NCBI GenBank assembly: GCA_007258455.2 | Contig: VDFB02358134.1 | Coordinates: forward strand, 217,119,152 to 217,183,151 | DNA length: 64,000 nucleotides | Direction: 5' to 3' | Source: Sequoia sempervirens | Taxonomy: Eukaryota > Streptophyta > Pinopsida > Cupressales > Cupressaceae | Part shown: positions 49,500 to 61,639 of the stretch, piece by piece | How the letters are laid out: each line of letters starts with the position of its first letter | How positions within the stretch are numbered: position 1 is the first letter of the stretch | The notes under the pieces: model-generated | What the model was told of the DNA's origin: nothing | Database searches by the model: none | What the model saw: the letters and a program-made list of their open reading frames with translations, nothing else | Made by a program: the position numbers and the translations under genes

Positions 49500-49830
49500 T
49501 CTTGGATCTGATTCCGGGGACGAGACAAAGATAACTGCCACTAGAATTCAAGGTAAAAACAAAGAAATATCTCTTGCATCTAAATCAAGTATTTCTGCAA
49601 GTACAAGTAAGCCACCTAAAGTAGATAAGTAGAGGAATGAATGTTTTCATATTCGTGTGATAACTAAACACACTAAGGTTGATACTTTATTTGACACGGG
49701 TTCACAAGTTAATCTCATATCTGAAGAAGTTGTTAAAAAGCTAAATCTGACTACAACTCCTCATCTAAAGATATACCCTTTGGGATGGGTTTGTAATGAT
49801 GCACAGTTACAAGTCACTAAATAATGTAAG
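49500..49830 (+). pseudogene. Element C protease, cut by insertion of element B
   Basis: The frame reads VDTLFDTGSQVNLISEEVVK and KIYPLGWVCNDAQLQVTK, a gypsy aspartic protease with its DTG intact (about 49,693-49,701). It breaks off at 49,830, exactly where the TGTTG end of element B's LTR begins. The rest of pol should continue beyond the window. Confidence 0.8.
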
Positions 49831-52443
49831 TGTTGTCACCTACAAATTGTACCCTCTGCACAAAAAAAAATGCCATATCATTCTTAACATGCTCGACCTA
49901 CATACATTCTTAGGAAGGAGAGATGAACGTCACAGCCTTAAGGTATGAGTGTAGACTTGTAAACTCAGTTAAAGACATGCATAATCAAAAGAAAAAATAA
50001 AGAAATGAGAGTAGTACAAACATGAACACTAGCTTCCAAGGTAAACCCTGTGTCGTATTCCAGATTCCAGTTGAGTTACAAAACATACATTAGTTGAGAA
50101 AGGATTGATAAAAATCAATAACTCTTTTAGTGTATAATCCAAACACTTTTCAAAAAGGAAAAAAATGCCATATCTACAAAAGTGTGTCGGCCCCCTTAAG
50201 GTTTACAAAAATATCAGTCCTCCAAAAAAACTATCCTAAGATCTTTTGATTGAATTAAATGTTGTGTTCCTGCGTGTCCTTGTTGTCTATGTTGGTGAAG
50301 ATTTATTGCCTGGAGAAGCTCTTAGATCTTTTGTAGCTACTGCATTCATTTATGAACCTCCTGTCCACCTTTGAACCTCTCTATCAAGTGCTTTCAATGC
50401 CTCAGAGCCAATCCACGTCAATTTCACTCGGTTGATCTTCCTGGCACCTAGTTCGACTGCCAATGATTCACTTGTATCTTTCTCTCATTGGCTAGGCACA
50501 TTCCACATGGATTCCTCGACAGTCAAAAGTCCATTCAGTCAGAATCGCATCTCAGTGAGACACTGGAAGTGTCTCACTGATGCAATTATGCCCCTCTGAA
50601 GCTATCAGCATAACATGACACTATCGATGAGAGCTCCTATCGAGTTTGCAAAGTCATACCAATATCACTAAAACCATCGGCAAAACAAATTTATTTCACT
50701 AAGACATTATGATGAACTCCTCATTCTATTGGTGAGACTTATTGGGTCGATGAGATATCATGTTAGGCTGCTTTCCTTAACCCTGCTAAATTCACTTTGG
50801 CAAGACCATGTTGGGTTGACAAGACTTCATAGCAAAGCCTTAAGCCTCTTGGCGAGCTCCAATTCCACTTCGGCTAGAGCTTGCTCGGTCAGTGAGACCT
50901 TCCACCGACCTCCTCTTCATTCTCTGAATTCACTTCAACATATCGTTAGGCTCTTCATTCTTCGGCGAGACATCATCAAGTCGGGGAGAGATCATAGCGA
51001 AGGCACAATCTTTTGCCGAGCTCACTTGATTCCGTCGCCAAGACATTCTCGGGTTGTTGAGACTTCTTAGCGAGCTCAGATTGCCATGCGAATGTCACTT
51101 TACTTCGTTGAGACTTCCCCTGATCGACGAGATCCTTGACGAATTCGAAAATACTAAACCGAGGGCACAATCCCTTCGGCAAGACATAATGCCTTTGGCA
51201 AGAAATTTCATCGAAAGACATTTCATTTTGGCCAGACCTTGTCTCCTTAGCATGACGTCGCACCGAATTCACTTACTCTTCAGTGAGCTCCTTCATGTCA
51301 GCGAGACATCCTTACTTCGGCAAGACCTTATGCCGATGTCCTCTCTTTTTCCAAGGTCTTTTTGTTGTTGGCGAGACTCCTACCGAAGGCAAAACACTTG
51401 TCAAGGCCCCCTTTATCTTTCGGCAAGACCATCTCCATTTGCCGAGACATTACGATGATTCCTCCATCCTTCACCAAAACCATCATCTCCTGTTGAAGCC
51501 TCTTCATCTGTCGAAAAGACTCCTGAGTGTCAGTGAGAGATCTTACCGAGAGCAAATGCTACCGCGAGACTCACCATTCCATCAGCGAGACATAATTCCT
51601 TTGCCAAGACATCATGACAAAACCACTTTCTTTGGCTGAGACTACGAGCAAGTTGGGAAGACTTATAGTGATGTCCATTAGTCATACCGATACCCACTTC
51701 CATCGCTAAGACTACACCATGTCGGCAAGACATTACCCCGATGGCTGGAGCTACACCGATATCAAATATGTCGGGGAGACCTTCTGTATTCGGCAAGACA
51801 TTACGGCGAAGGAACCAACCTTTGCCAAGAGCCCATCCTTCTTGTCGGGGATACATGATGATATCGGTAAGACCATTTGCTGAGGGCACAACCTCTTCTG
51901 AATGCATCATCCCCTCGCCAAAAACACTTGTTATTAGGGAGACTCCTGTCGAGCTTCTTCACTATCGCCGAAACATCGGCCTGTCGGCCAGACATTCACC
52001 TGAGATGATTTTATTTCCCCAATGCGACCATTTCCTCTAGATGATACCTTCATTCAGTGAGAGCCCCTTTTACTCGATGAGACAATCTGAAGGTCTTGGT
52101 GACTCTCTCCTTAGAGGATCTCGTGCCGAGCTTGAACAAGGCAGGCTCCCAAACTGAGTTCCATGTGACCTATCATCAAATGCATGATTTTTCCCCCTTT
52201 TTGTGAATGCTCCATTTGGCCTTCTCGAACATCTATCACATGATCCACTCTACCTAATTGAGCCTGTAGGTGAAAATTGGGCAACATTTATGGCGACCTT
52301 TGTTGGATGTTTGCCTGCTAAACATAAGCACCAGTAGCCTAAGTCTATCCATTGGGTATGGAGTCATTAGGAAGCATAGAAAACGAATAAAACATCAGCC
52401 TTGCACATGGCTGCAACTCGCTTGAGACCCATAGAACACAACA
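49831..52443 (-). repeat. 3' LTR of element B
   Basis: The outer end TGTTGTCACCTA matches the start of B's other LTR at 63,263. Relative to that LTR, about 270 bases are missing after 49,862 and replaced by a short stretch resembling 50,157-50,175. The inner end is either CAACA at 52,443, which gives a 5-bp inverted pair with TGTTG, or TGCA at 52,184, which is followed by a better polypurine-like tract on the minus strand. From 50,560 to 52,430 the DNA is packed with GAGAC (16) and AAGAC (about 13) motifs. Confidence 0.75.
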
Positions 52444-52555
52444 ATTTCCCAAAAAATGAAAAAATAGGGGAAACTGAAAGAAAATATTTACTATGTTGGA
52501 ACAACACTTATGGAAAACATAAAACCTAACCTAATATGTACAATAGAGGAATTCG

Positions 52556-53660
52556 TCAAACTTGAAAACAAGGCTTGAGGTGTATCCCATTGACTGGGAT
52601 AGGAAGTACTTCACCTTCTATCGTGGCTAGTTGATAAGCATTGTGTTCTTTGCAGTGTTTAATAATAAATGGACCTGTCCACATGTCAAACTTGGTGTGA
52701 TGGCCTGGCCTACTTTTCAAAACATCCCATTTCAGCACGAGATCTCCCACCTTGAAATTTTTTTCTGTTGCCTTCTTGTCAAATGTCTTCTTTGTTTGGA
52801 GCTAATGATAATCCAAAGCTTTCATCACTTTGTCTCTTGATTCTTCGAGCTCCATGAGCTCTGCATATCTCATGAAATTGGGTCTTATTCCTCAAACATC
52901 TCCAACTGATGTATAATGTCAAGCACTGGAAGCTCCACAGACAAAGGCAATCTTGCCTCTTTGCCATAGACTAACATGTATGGTGAATTACCAAAAGACC
53001 TCTTAGGAGTCACTGTATCTGCCCAAAGTGCATACTTTAATTTGATGTGCCAGGTCCTTTGATTATCCTCCATTGTTCTTTTGATAATCCTAATGAGTTT
53101 CTTATTTGTGGTTTCAGCTAAGCCATTACCCTGAGGGTAATAATTTGAGGATGTGTTCAAATGAATGCCATGTTTAATATCCCAATCAGTTAGCCTTAAT
53201 CCCACAAATGCAAGAGAATTATCAAATATGATAGAGTTAGGAACTCCAAATCTAGTGACTATATCCTCATAAAATCTCAAAACTGAAGACTCCTTTGCTT
53301 CTTTCAAAGCTATCGCTTTTGTCCACCATATGAAATAGTCTGTGGCAGTGAGCACCCACTTGTGACCAGTACTGGAAGGTGGATTTATTGGCCCAATGAA
53401 ATCAATGCCCCATCTCATGAAGGGCTGCTCTACTTGAATTGGATGCAGAGGCATAGCAGGCAGCTTTTCCTTCCCTAAGAATAGAGCACATTTGACACAC
53501 TTTCTTGACTAGGCATGTGCATCCTTAAATAAATTTGGCCAGTAGTAACCAGCTCTCATGGTTTTCCAAGCAGTTGTCCTTGGAGAAAAATGACCCCCTA
53601 TAGCTCCATCATGAAATTCATGAAGTACCTTTTCAATCTGATCACTGTGAATACATCTTA
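52556..53660 (-). pseudogene. Element B integrase (broken)
   Basis: The domain order matches element A: zinc-binding HEFHDGAIGGH and CVKC (53,480-53,635), then core D in GIDFIGP (about 53,420), D in IIFDNS (about 53,222) and E in NGLAETTNK (about 53,115), then the GPY/F-like end WTGPFII and NGIHLKP with its stop at 52,556. The core from 52,885 to 53,454 is open. Lesions are a TAG at 53,509 (Trp in element A), a frameshift between 52,750 and 52,885, and the TAG near 52,805 shared with element A. Confidence 0.88.
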
Positions 53661-54240
53661 GGAGAACACCATTCAGATCTTTTTTGAAAAGAACATTGTT
53701 TACCAGTACATACGGTATGGACTGTAGTCTAAAGTATCTTCTTTTAGCTCTGTTCAATCCTAATGGGCATTCACCAGTTTGTAAAAATTGGGTCATATCT
53801 TGAACCCAATTAGTTGCCCCCATAGGCACATCCTCTTGAGCATCCTGAAACTCATTTGTATTAGCAAACACAACATCCTTTTCCAATTCATTTTCCCTGA
53901 TTGAACCTGTAGCAAGTTGTTCATAGAGACCCTTAACTCTTACCCGTTTGGTAATCTTGATATCTACATCATACTCCATGACCTTAGTAATCCACCCTGC
54001 CCTTTTTTCATTCAAATCTTTATTCAATAGAAACTACTTCACACTTGAGTGCGCAACCAGAATATGAATCTTATTGCTTGAAATTAGAGGCCTAAACTTC
54101 TTCAAGCTTCTGATCACAAAGAGAACATGCTTCTCAATGAATGTATACCTCTCTTCGTAATCAGCAAGTATTTGACTAAAGAAGGTTATGGGCTATTCTA
54201 GGTTGTCACTATTTTTTTGTACCAGCATAGCAGAGATTCA
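53661..54240 (-). pseudogene. Element B RNase H domain, C-terminal part complete only once
   Basis: This is the only full RNase H 3' part of element B. It contains EKRAGWITKVMEYDVDIKIT and a linker to integrase. The array boundary at 54,009 cuts through this domain, so the other three RT units end inside it. The first catalytic Asp is Ser (FGSS) and a TGA stands at the border codon (54,239-54,241). Confidence 0.75.
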
Positions 54241-55868
54241 GCCACTGCTACCAAAAGCATACAAGAAGAAGTCTTTAGAGAAATCTGGATTTACCAATGT
54301 TAGAGTAGATGCTAAAGCCTCCTTGATTTCTTCAAAACTATGCCTTTCCTCCTTCATCCAACTGAAAACTGCATTCTTTTTTAGCATAGTAGTCAAAGGC
54401 TGTAATAAATTTGCAACATCAGGAATAAATCTTCTCAAAAAGTTAATTCTCCCTAAAAAGCTTTGCAATCCCTTCTTATGATTAGGCAACGGTAGCTCCA
54501 ATATAGCCTTCACTCTTTCAAAATCAATGGTAACTCCATCTTTTGATACTATATGGCCTAAAATTTTTCCTTCATGGACTACAAAAATACTTTTTGTAGG
54601 ATTGAGGGATATCCCATACTCTCTACATTTCTCAAAAAATTGCTTGAGATGTGAAAAATGTTCGTCTACATTTTTTGAATACACAATGATGTCATCTAAA
54701 TAAACTAGCAGACATCTTTGAATTAAATTCTAAAATGCCATATCCATGGCACGCTAAAAGGTAGCACCAGAATTTGATAAACCAATAGGAATTCTCTTGT
54801 AAGCCATAGTGCCCCATTTTGTTGTAAATGTTGTTTTATACTGATCCTCCTCTTTGACCAGAATCTAGTTATAACCAGAACACCCATCAAGAAAAGAAAA
54901 TCTTTCTGAACCAGACACAGCTTGGAGAATTTGTTCCATAGACGGTAAGGGATAATGATCCTTCAGAGATGCTTTATTAAGATCCCTAAAATCTACACAA
55001 TCTTATCTCACCGCTCTTTTTCTAACCGAAACAAGATTAGAAACCTAGGATGTGTGTTTAATTGGAAACACAATACCCCCTCTACCAACTTGGTCAGCTC
55101 TTTGATCATCAAAGGTTCAAGCTTAGGGTTCAATGGTCTCTGTTTTTGTCTAACAGGCTTGACACTAGGTTCTAACTCAATTGTATGTTGTGCAATATGA
55201 GGATCAAACCCTCTTAAATCAAAATATTTCCAAGCAAAAACATCATGGTACTCTTGGCATAAAATAATGAAAGCTCTTTTATCCTCAGCTGAACAAATTT
55301 TGCCCAATTTGAGAAGCTTACCTTTAAAGATTTCAACTTCCTCATAATGATCTTCTTTGACTTGAAGGCCAATTTTTCTCTTTTTAAGCTGATCGTCAGA
55401 GTTGAATATGGATTCTAGGGTAACCAACCCTTTGCAAAGTTTATTTGTCTTCAGCTGTATCACTTGACCCTCATACTGTTGCTTGATATTTTCTTGGTTC
55501 ACTATAGAAAATTGATCCTGTTGGAGTAGAAAGGTCAATATTTGCTCATCACTTTCAAATACCTGCCAGTGGATGTTGTTATCAGGAATTGATGGCCTGA
55601 TTACAACCTTCACATACTATTGTACTTTGTCTCTTCTGATATCATCTGGAATATCAAACTATGCCCCAATGGTTGCAAGCCTATCGGCATGCTTGTTTTG
55701 GTTCCTTGGAATAGACACTAAGTTAAAGGCATCAAAATCCTCAAGCATGTTTCCCACCCTGTTTCTATAAGACTTTAGTGTGTCATTTTTAGCAACATTC
55801 AGGCCCCTTATTTGATTGACAATTAATTCACTGTCCCCATGAACCTTCAAACAGGTTATTCTTCTTTT
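54009..55868 (-). repeat. Tandem pol unit 1 (1,860 bp), aRNH end to RNase H start
   Basis: Read on the minus strand, the unit holds the C-terminal half of aRNH (GDSELIVNQ, NKHADRLATIGA), a linker (MKVVIRPSIPDNNIHWQVF), the pre-RT segment (DLRGFDPHIAQHTIELEP), RT with YLDD (about 54,700), and the start of RNase H. RT is dead: TAG at 54,730, 54,754, 54,865 and 55,045 replace Gln, Gln, Gln and Trp of element A. Private changes (for example CATCTTTG and CAGAATTT) make this the most distinct unit. It joins the downstream integrase. Confidence 0.92.
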
Positions 55869-57724
55869 CATTCAGATCTTTATTCAACAGAAACTACTTC
55901 ACACTTGAGTGCGCAACCAGAATATGAATCTTATTGCTTGAAATTAGAGGCCTAAACTTCTTCAAGCTTCTGATCACAAAGAGAACATGCTTCTCAATGA
56001 ATGTATACCTCTCTTCGTAATCAGCAAGTATTTGACTGAAGAAGGTTATGGGCTATTCTAGGTTGTCACTATTTTTTTGTACCAGCATAGCAGAGATTCA
56101 GCCACTGCTACCAAAAGCATACAAGAAGAAGTCTTTAGAGAAATCTGGATTTACCAATGTTAGAGTAGATGCTAAAGCCTCCTTGATTTCTTCAAAACTA
56201 TGCCTTTCCTCCTTCATCCAACTGAAAACTGCATTCTTTTTTAGCATAGTAGTCAAAGGCTGTAATAAATTTGCAACATCAGGAATAAATCTTCTCAAAA
56301 AGTTAATTCTCCCTAAAAAGCTTTGCAATCCCTTCTTATGATTAGGCAACGGTAGCTCCAATATAGCCTTCACTCTTTCAAAATCAATGGTAACTCCATC
56401 TTTTGATACTATATGGCCTAAAAGTTTTCCTTCATGGACTACAAAAATACTTTTTGTAGGATTGAGGGATATCCCATACTCTCTACATTTCTCAAAAAAT
56501 TGCTTGAGATGAAAAATGTTCGTCTGCATTTTTGAATACACAATGATGTCATCTAAATAAACTAGCAGACATCTCTGAATTAAATTCTAAAATGCCATAT
56601 CCATGGCACGCTAAAAGGTAGCACCAGCATTTGATAAACCAATAGGAATTCTCTTGTAAGCCATAGTGCCCCATTTTGTTGTAAATGTTGTTTTATACTG
56701 ATCCTCCTCTTTGACCAGAATCTAGTTATAACCAGAACACCCATCAAGAAAAGAAAATCTTTCTGAACCAGACACAGCTTGGAGAATTTGTTCCATAGAC
56801 GGTAAGGGATAATGATCCTTCAGAGATGCTTTATTAAGATCCCTAAAATCTACACAATCTTATCTCACCGCTCTTTTTCTAACCGAAACAAGATTAGAAA
56901 CCTAGGATGTGTGTTTAATTGGAAACACAATACCCCCTCTACCAACTTGGTCAACTCTTTGATCATCAAAGGTTCAAGCTTAGGGTTCAATGGTCTCTGT
57001 TTTTGTCTAACAGGCTTGACACTAGGTTCTAACTCAATTGTATGTTGTGCAATATGAGGATCAAACCCTCTTAAATCAAAATATTTCCAAGCAAAAACAT
57101 CATGGTACTCTTGGCATAAAATAATGAAAGCTCTTTTATCCTCAGCTGAACAAATTTTTCCCAATTTGAGAAGCTTACCTTTAAAGATTTCAACTTCCTC
57201 ATAATGATCTTCTTTGACTTGAAGGCCAATTTTTCTCTTTTTAAGCTGATCGTCAGAGTTGAATATGGATTCTAGGGTAACCAACCCTTTGCAAAGTTTA
57301 TTTGTCTTCAGCTGTATCACTTGACCCTCATACTGTTGCTTGATATTTTCTTGGTTCACTATAGAAAATTGATCCTGTTGGAGTAGAAAGGTCAATATTT
57401 GCTCATCACTTTCAAATACCTGCCAGTGGATGTTGTTATCAGGAATTGATGGCCTGATTACAACCTTCACATACTATTGTACTTTGTCTCTTCTGATATC
57501 ATCTGGAATATCAAACTATGCCCCAATGGTTGCAAGCCTATCGGCATGCTTGTTTTGGTTCCTTGGAATAGACACTAAGTTAAAGGCATCAAAATCCTCA
57601 AGCATGTTTCCACCCTGTTTCTATAAGACTTTAGTGTGTCATTTTTAGCAACATTCAGGCCCCTTATTTGATTGACAATTAATTCACTGTCCCCATGAAC
57701 CTTCAAACAGGTTATTCTTCTTTT
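55869..57724 (-). repeat. Tandem pol unit 2 (1,856 bp)
   Basis: The content is the same as unit 1. It carries the same RT stops plus small private deletions near 56,512, 56,530 and 57,609. It shares TCAACTC near 56,951 with unit 3, where units 1 and 4 have TCAGCTC. Confidence 0.92.
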
Positions 57725-59578
57725 CATTCAGATCTTTATTCAACAGAAACTACTTCACACTTGAGTGCGCAACCAGAATATGAATCTTATTGCTTGAAAT
57801 TAGAGGCCTAAACTTCTTCAAGCTTCTGATCACAAAGAGAACATGCTTCTCAATGAATGTATACCTCTCTTCGTAATCAGCAAGTATTTGACTGAAGAAG
57901 GTTATGGGCTATTCTAGGTTGTCACTATTTTTTTGTACCAGCATAGCAGAGATTCAGCCACTGCTACCAAAAGCATACAAGAAGAAGTCTTTAGAGAAAT
58001 CTGGATTTACCAATGTTAGAGTAGATGCTAAAGCCTCCTTGATTTCTTCAAAACTATGCCTTTCCTCCTTCATCCAACTGAAAACTGCATTCTTTTTTAG
58101 CATAGTAGTCAAAGGCTGTAATAAATTTGCAACATCAGGAATAAATCTTCTCAAAAAGTTAATTCTCCCTAAAAAGCTTTGCAATCCCTTCTTATGATTA
58201 GGCAACGGTAGCTCCAATATAGCCTTCACTCTTTCAAAATCAATGGTAACTCCATCTTTTGATACTATATGGCCTAAGTTTTCCTTCATGGACTACAAAA
58301 ATACTTTTTGTAGGATTGAGGGATATCCCATACTCTCTACATTTCTCAAAAAATTGCTTGAGATGTGAAAAATGTTCGTCTTTTTTGAATACACAATGAT
58401 GTCATCTAAATAAACTAGCAGACATCTCTGAATTAAATTCTAAAATGCCATATCCATGGCACGCTAAAAGGTAGCACCAGCATTTGATAAACCAATAGGA
58501 ATTCTCTTGTAAGCCATAGTGCCCCATTTTGTTGTAAATGTTGTTTTATACTGATCCTCCTCTTTGACCAGAATCTAGTTATAACCAGAACACCCATCAA
58601 GAAAAGAAAATCTTTCTGAACCAGACACAGCTTGGAGAATTTGTTCCATAGACGGTAAGGGATAATGATCCTTCAGAGATGCTTTATTAAGATCCCTAAA
58701 ATCTACACAATCTTATCTCACCGCTCTTTTTCTAACCGAAACAAGATTAGAAACCTAGGATGTGTGTTTAATTGGAAACACAATACCCCCTCTACCAACT
58801 TGGTCAACTCTTTGATCATCAAAGGTTCAAGCTTAGGGTTCAATGGTCTCTGTTTTTGTCTAACAGGCTTGACACTAGGTTCTAACTCAATTGTATGTTG
58901 TGCAATATGAGGATCAAACCCTCTTAAATCAAAATATTTCCAAGCAAAAACATCATGGTACTCTTGGCATAAAATAATGAAAGCTCTTTTATCCTCAGCT
59001 GAACAAATTTTGCCCAATTTGAGAAGCTTACCTTTAAAGATTTCAACTTCCTCATAATGATCTTCTTTGACTTGAAGGCCAATTTTTCTCTTTTTAAGCT
59101 GATCGTCAGAGTTGAATATGGATTCTAGGGTAACCAACCCTTTGCAAAGTTTATTTGTCTTCAGCTGTATCACTTGACCCTCATACTGTTGCTTGATATT
59201 TTCTTGGTTCACTATAGAAAATTGATCCTGTTGGAGTAGAAAGGTCAATATTTGCTCATCACTTTCAAATACCTGCCAGTGGATGTTGTTATCAGGAATT
59301 GATGGCCTGATTACAACCTTCACATACTATTGTACTTTGTCTCTTCTGATATCATCTGGAATATCAAACTATGCCCCAATGGTTGCAAGCCTATCGGCAT
59401 GCTTGTTTTGGTTCCTTGGAATAGACACTAAGTTAAAGGCATCAAAATCCTCAAGCATGTTTCCCACCCTGTTTCTATAAGACTTTAGTGTGTCATTTTT
59501 AGCAACATTCAGGCCCCTTATTTGATTGACAATTAATTCACTGTCCCCATGAACCTTCAAACAGGTTATTCTTCTTTT
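57725..59578 (-). repeat. Tandem pol unit 3 (1,854 bp)
   Basis: The content is the same. Private deletions lie near 58,276 (in the GGCCTAAAAGTTTT phrase) and 58,380. The shared RT stops are present. Confidence 0.92.
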
Positions 59579-61438
59579 CATTCAGATCTTTATTCAACAG
59601 AAACTACTTCACACTTGAGTGCGCAACCAGAATATGAATCTTATTGCTTGAAATTAGAGGCCTAAACTTCTTCAAGCTTTTGATCACAAAGAGAACATGC
59701 TTCTCAATGAATGTATACCTCTCTTCGTAATCAGCAAGTATTTGACTGAAGAAGGTTATGGGCTATTCTAGGTTGTCACTATTTTTTTGTACCAGCATAG
59801 CAGAGATTCAGCCACTGCTACCAAAAGCATACAAGAAGAAGTCTTTAGAGAAATCTGGATTTACCAATGTTAGAGTAGATGCTAAAGCCTCCTTGATTTC
59901 TTCAAAACTATGCCTTTCCTCCTTCATCCAACTGAAAACTGCATTCTTTTTTAGCATAGTAGTCAAAGGCTGTAATAAATTTGCAACATCAGGAATAAAT
60001 CTTCTCAAAAAGTTAATTCTCCCTAAAAAGCTTTGCAATCCCTTCTTATGATTAGGCAACGGTAGCTCCAATATAGCCTTCACTCTTTCAAAATCAATGG
60101 TAACTCCATCTTTTGATACTATATGGCCTAAAAGTTTTCCTTCATGGACTACAAAAATACTTTTTGTAGGATTGAGGGATATCCCATACTCTCTACATTT
60201 CTCAAAAAATTGCTTGAGATGTGAAAAATGTCCGTCTGCATTTTTTGAATACACAATGATGTCATCTAAATAAACTAGCAGACATCTCTGAATTAAATTC
60301 TAAAATGCCATATCCATGGCACGCTAAAAGGTAGCACCAGCATTTGATAAACCAATAGGAATTCTCTTGTAAGCCATAGTGCCCCATTTTGTTGTAAATG
60401 TTGTTTTATACTGATCCTCCTCTTTGACCAGAATCTAGTTATAACCAGAACACCCATCAAGAAAAGAAAATCTTTCTGAACCAGACACAGCTTGGAGAAT
60501 TTGTTCCATAGACGGTAAGGGATAATGATCCTTCAGAGATGCTTTATTAAGATCCCTAAAATCTACACAATCTTATCTCACCGCTCTTTTTCTAACTGAA
60601 ACAAGATTAGAAACCTAGGATGTGTGTTTAATTGGAAACACAATACCCCCTTTACCAACTTGGTCAGCTCTTTGATCATCAAAGGTTCAAGCTTAGGGTT
60701 CAATGGTCTCTATTTTTGTCTAACAGGCTTGACACTAGGTTCTAACTCAATTGTATGTTGTGCAATATGAGGATCAAACCCTCTTAAATCAAAATATTTC
60801 CAAGCAAAAACATCATGGTACTCTTGGCATAAAATAATGAAAGCTCTTTTATCCTCAGCTGAACAAATTTTTCCCAATTTGAGAAGCTTACCTTTAAAGA
60901 TTTCAACTTCCTCATAATGATCTTCTTTGACTTGAAGGCCAATTTTTCTCTTTTTAAGCTGATCGTCAGAGTTGAATATGGATTCTAGGGTAACCAACCC
61001 TTTGCAAAGTTTATTTGTCTTCAGCTGTATCACTTGACCCTCATACTGTTGCTTGATATTTTCTTGGTTCACTATAGAAAATTGATCCTCTTGGAGTAGA
61101 AAGGTCAATATTTGCTCATCACTTTCAAATACCTGCCAGTGGATGTTGTTATCAGGAATTGATGGCCTGATTACAACCTTCACATACTATTGTACTTTGT
61201 CTCTTCTGATATCATCTGGAATATCAAACTATGCCCCAATGGTTGCAAGCCTATCGGCATGCTTGTTTTGGTTCCTTGGAATATACACTAAGTTAAAGGC
61301 ATCAAAATCCTCAAGCATGTTTCCCACCCTGTTTCTATAAGACTTTAGTGTGTCATTTTTAGCAACATTCAGGCCCCTTATTTGATTGACAATTAATTCA
61401 CTATCCCCATGAACCTTCAAATAGGTTATTCTTCTTTT
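59579..61438 (-). repeat. Tandem pol unit 4 (1,860 bp)
   Basis: This is the 5'-most unit in element orientation; it is contiguous with the intact aRNH N-terminal half. Private changes include GATCCTCTTGG (61,085) and TTTACCAACT (60,651). The shared RT stops are present. Confidence 0.92.
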
Positions 61439-61612
61439 CCTTGCCCACTCAAGACCTTGAACGAGGCCCTCATACTCGGTAGTATTATTAGAGCACACAA
61501 AAGCAAAGTGAAAAGCGGAGTAATACCTATCACCCTATGGAGATACAAGCATTGCACCTCCCCCTGCTCCATTCTTGCTCCTGAAACTGTCAAAGAACAT
61601 TTCCCAAAGTCC
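61229..61612 (-). pseudogene. Element B archaeal-type RNase H (aRNH), upstream of RT
   Basis: The frame reads WEMFFDSFRSKNGAGGG, then after one TAG GDRYYSAFHFAFVCSNNTTE, YEGLVQGLEWARKRR, HGDSELIVNQIRG and NKHADRLATIGA. All four acidic residues expected of a catalytic RNase H are present: D in FFD, E in TEY, D in GDSE and D in HAD. The single stop (about 61,535) reads SP-TAG-GD and probably replaced a CAG Gln. In Tat/Ogre elements I know of, this extra RNase H usually follows the normal one; here it lies between protease and RT. Its C-terminal half is part of each tandem unit. Confidence 0.8.
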
Positions 61613-61639
61613 ACCTTGTGGTTGCAGCAACTGATCTGT

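Noticed and set aside
50560..52430. GAGAC-rich LTR as a CRISPR-like or regular tandem array
   Set aside because: Motif spacing is irregular, there are no conserved long repeats with unique spacers, and it lies in a plant LTR.
54188..54481. 97-residue plus-strand frame repeated at 56,048, 57,904 and 59,758, and similar plus-strand frames in the array
   Set aside because: These are antisense shadows of the RT/RNase H coding strand, repeated only because the units are repeated.
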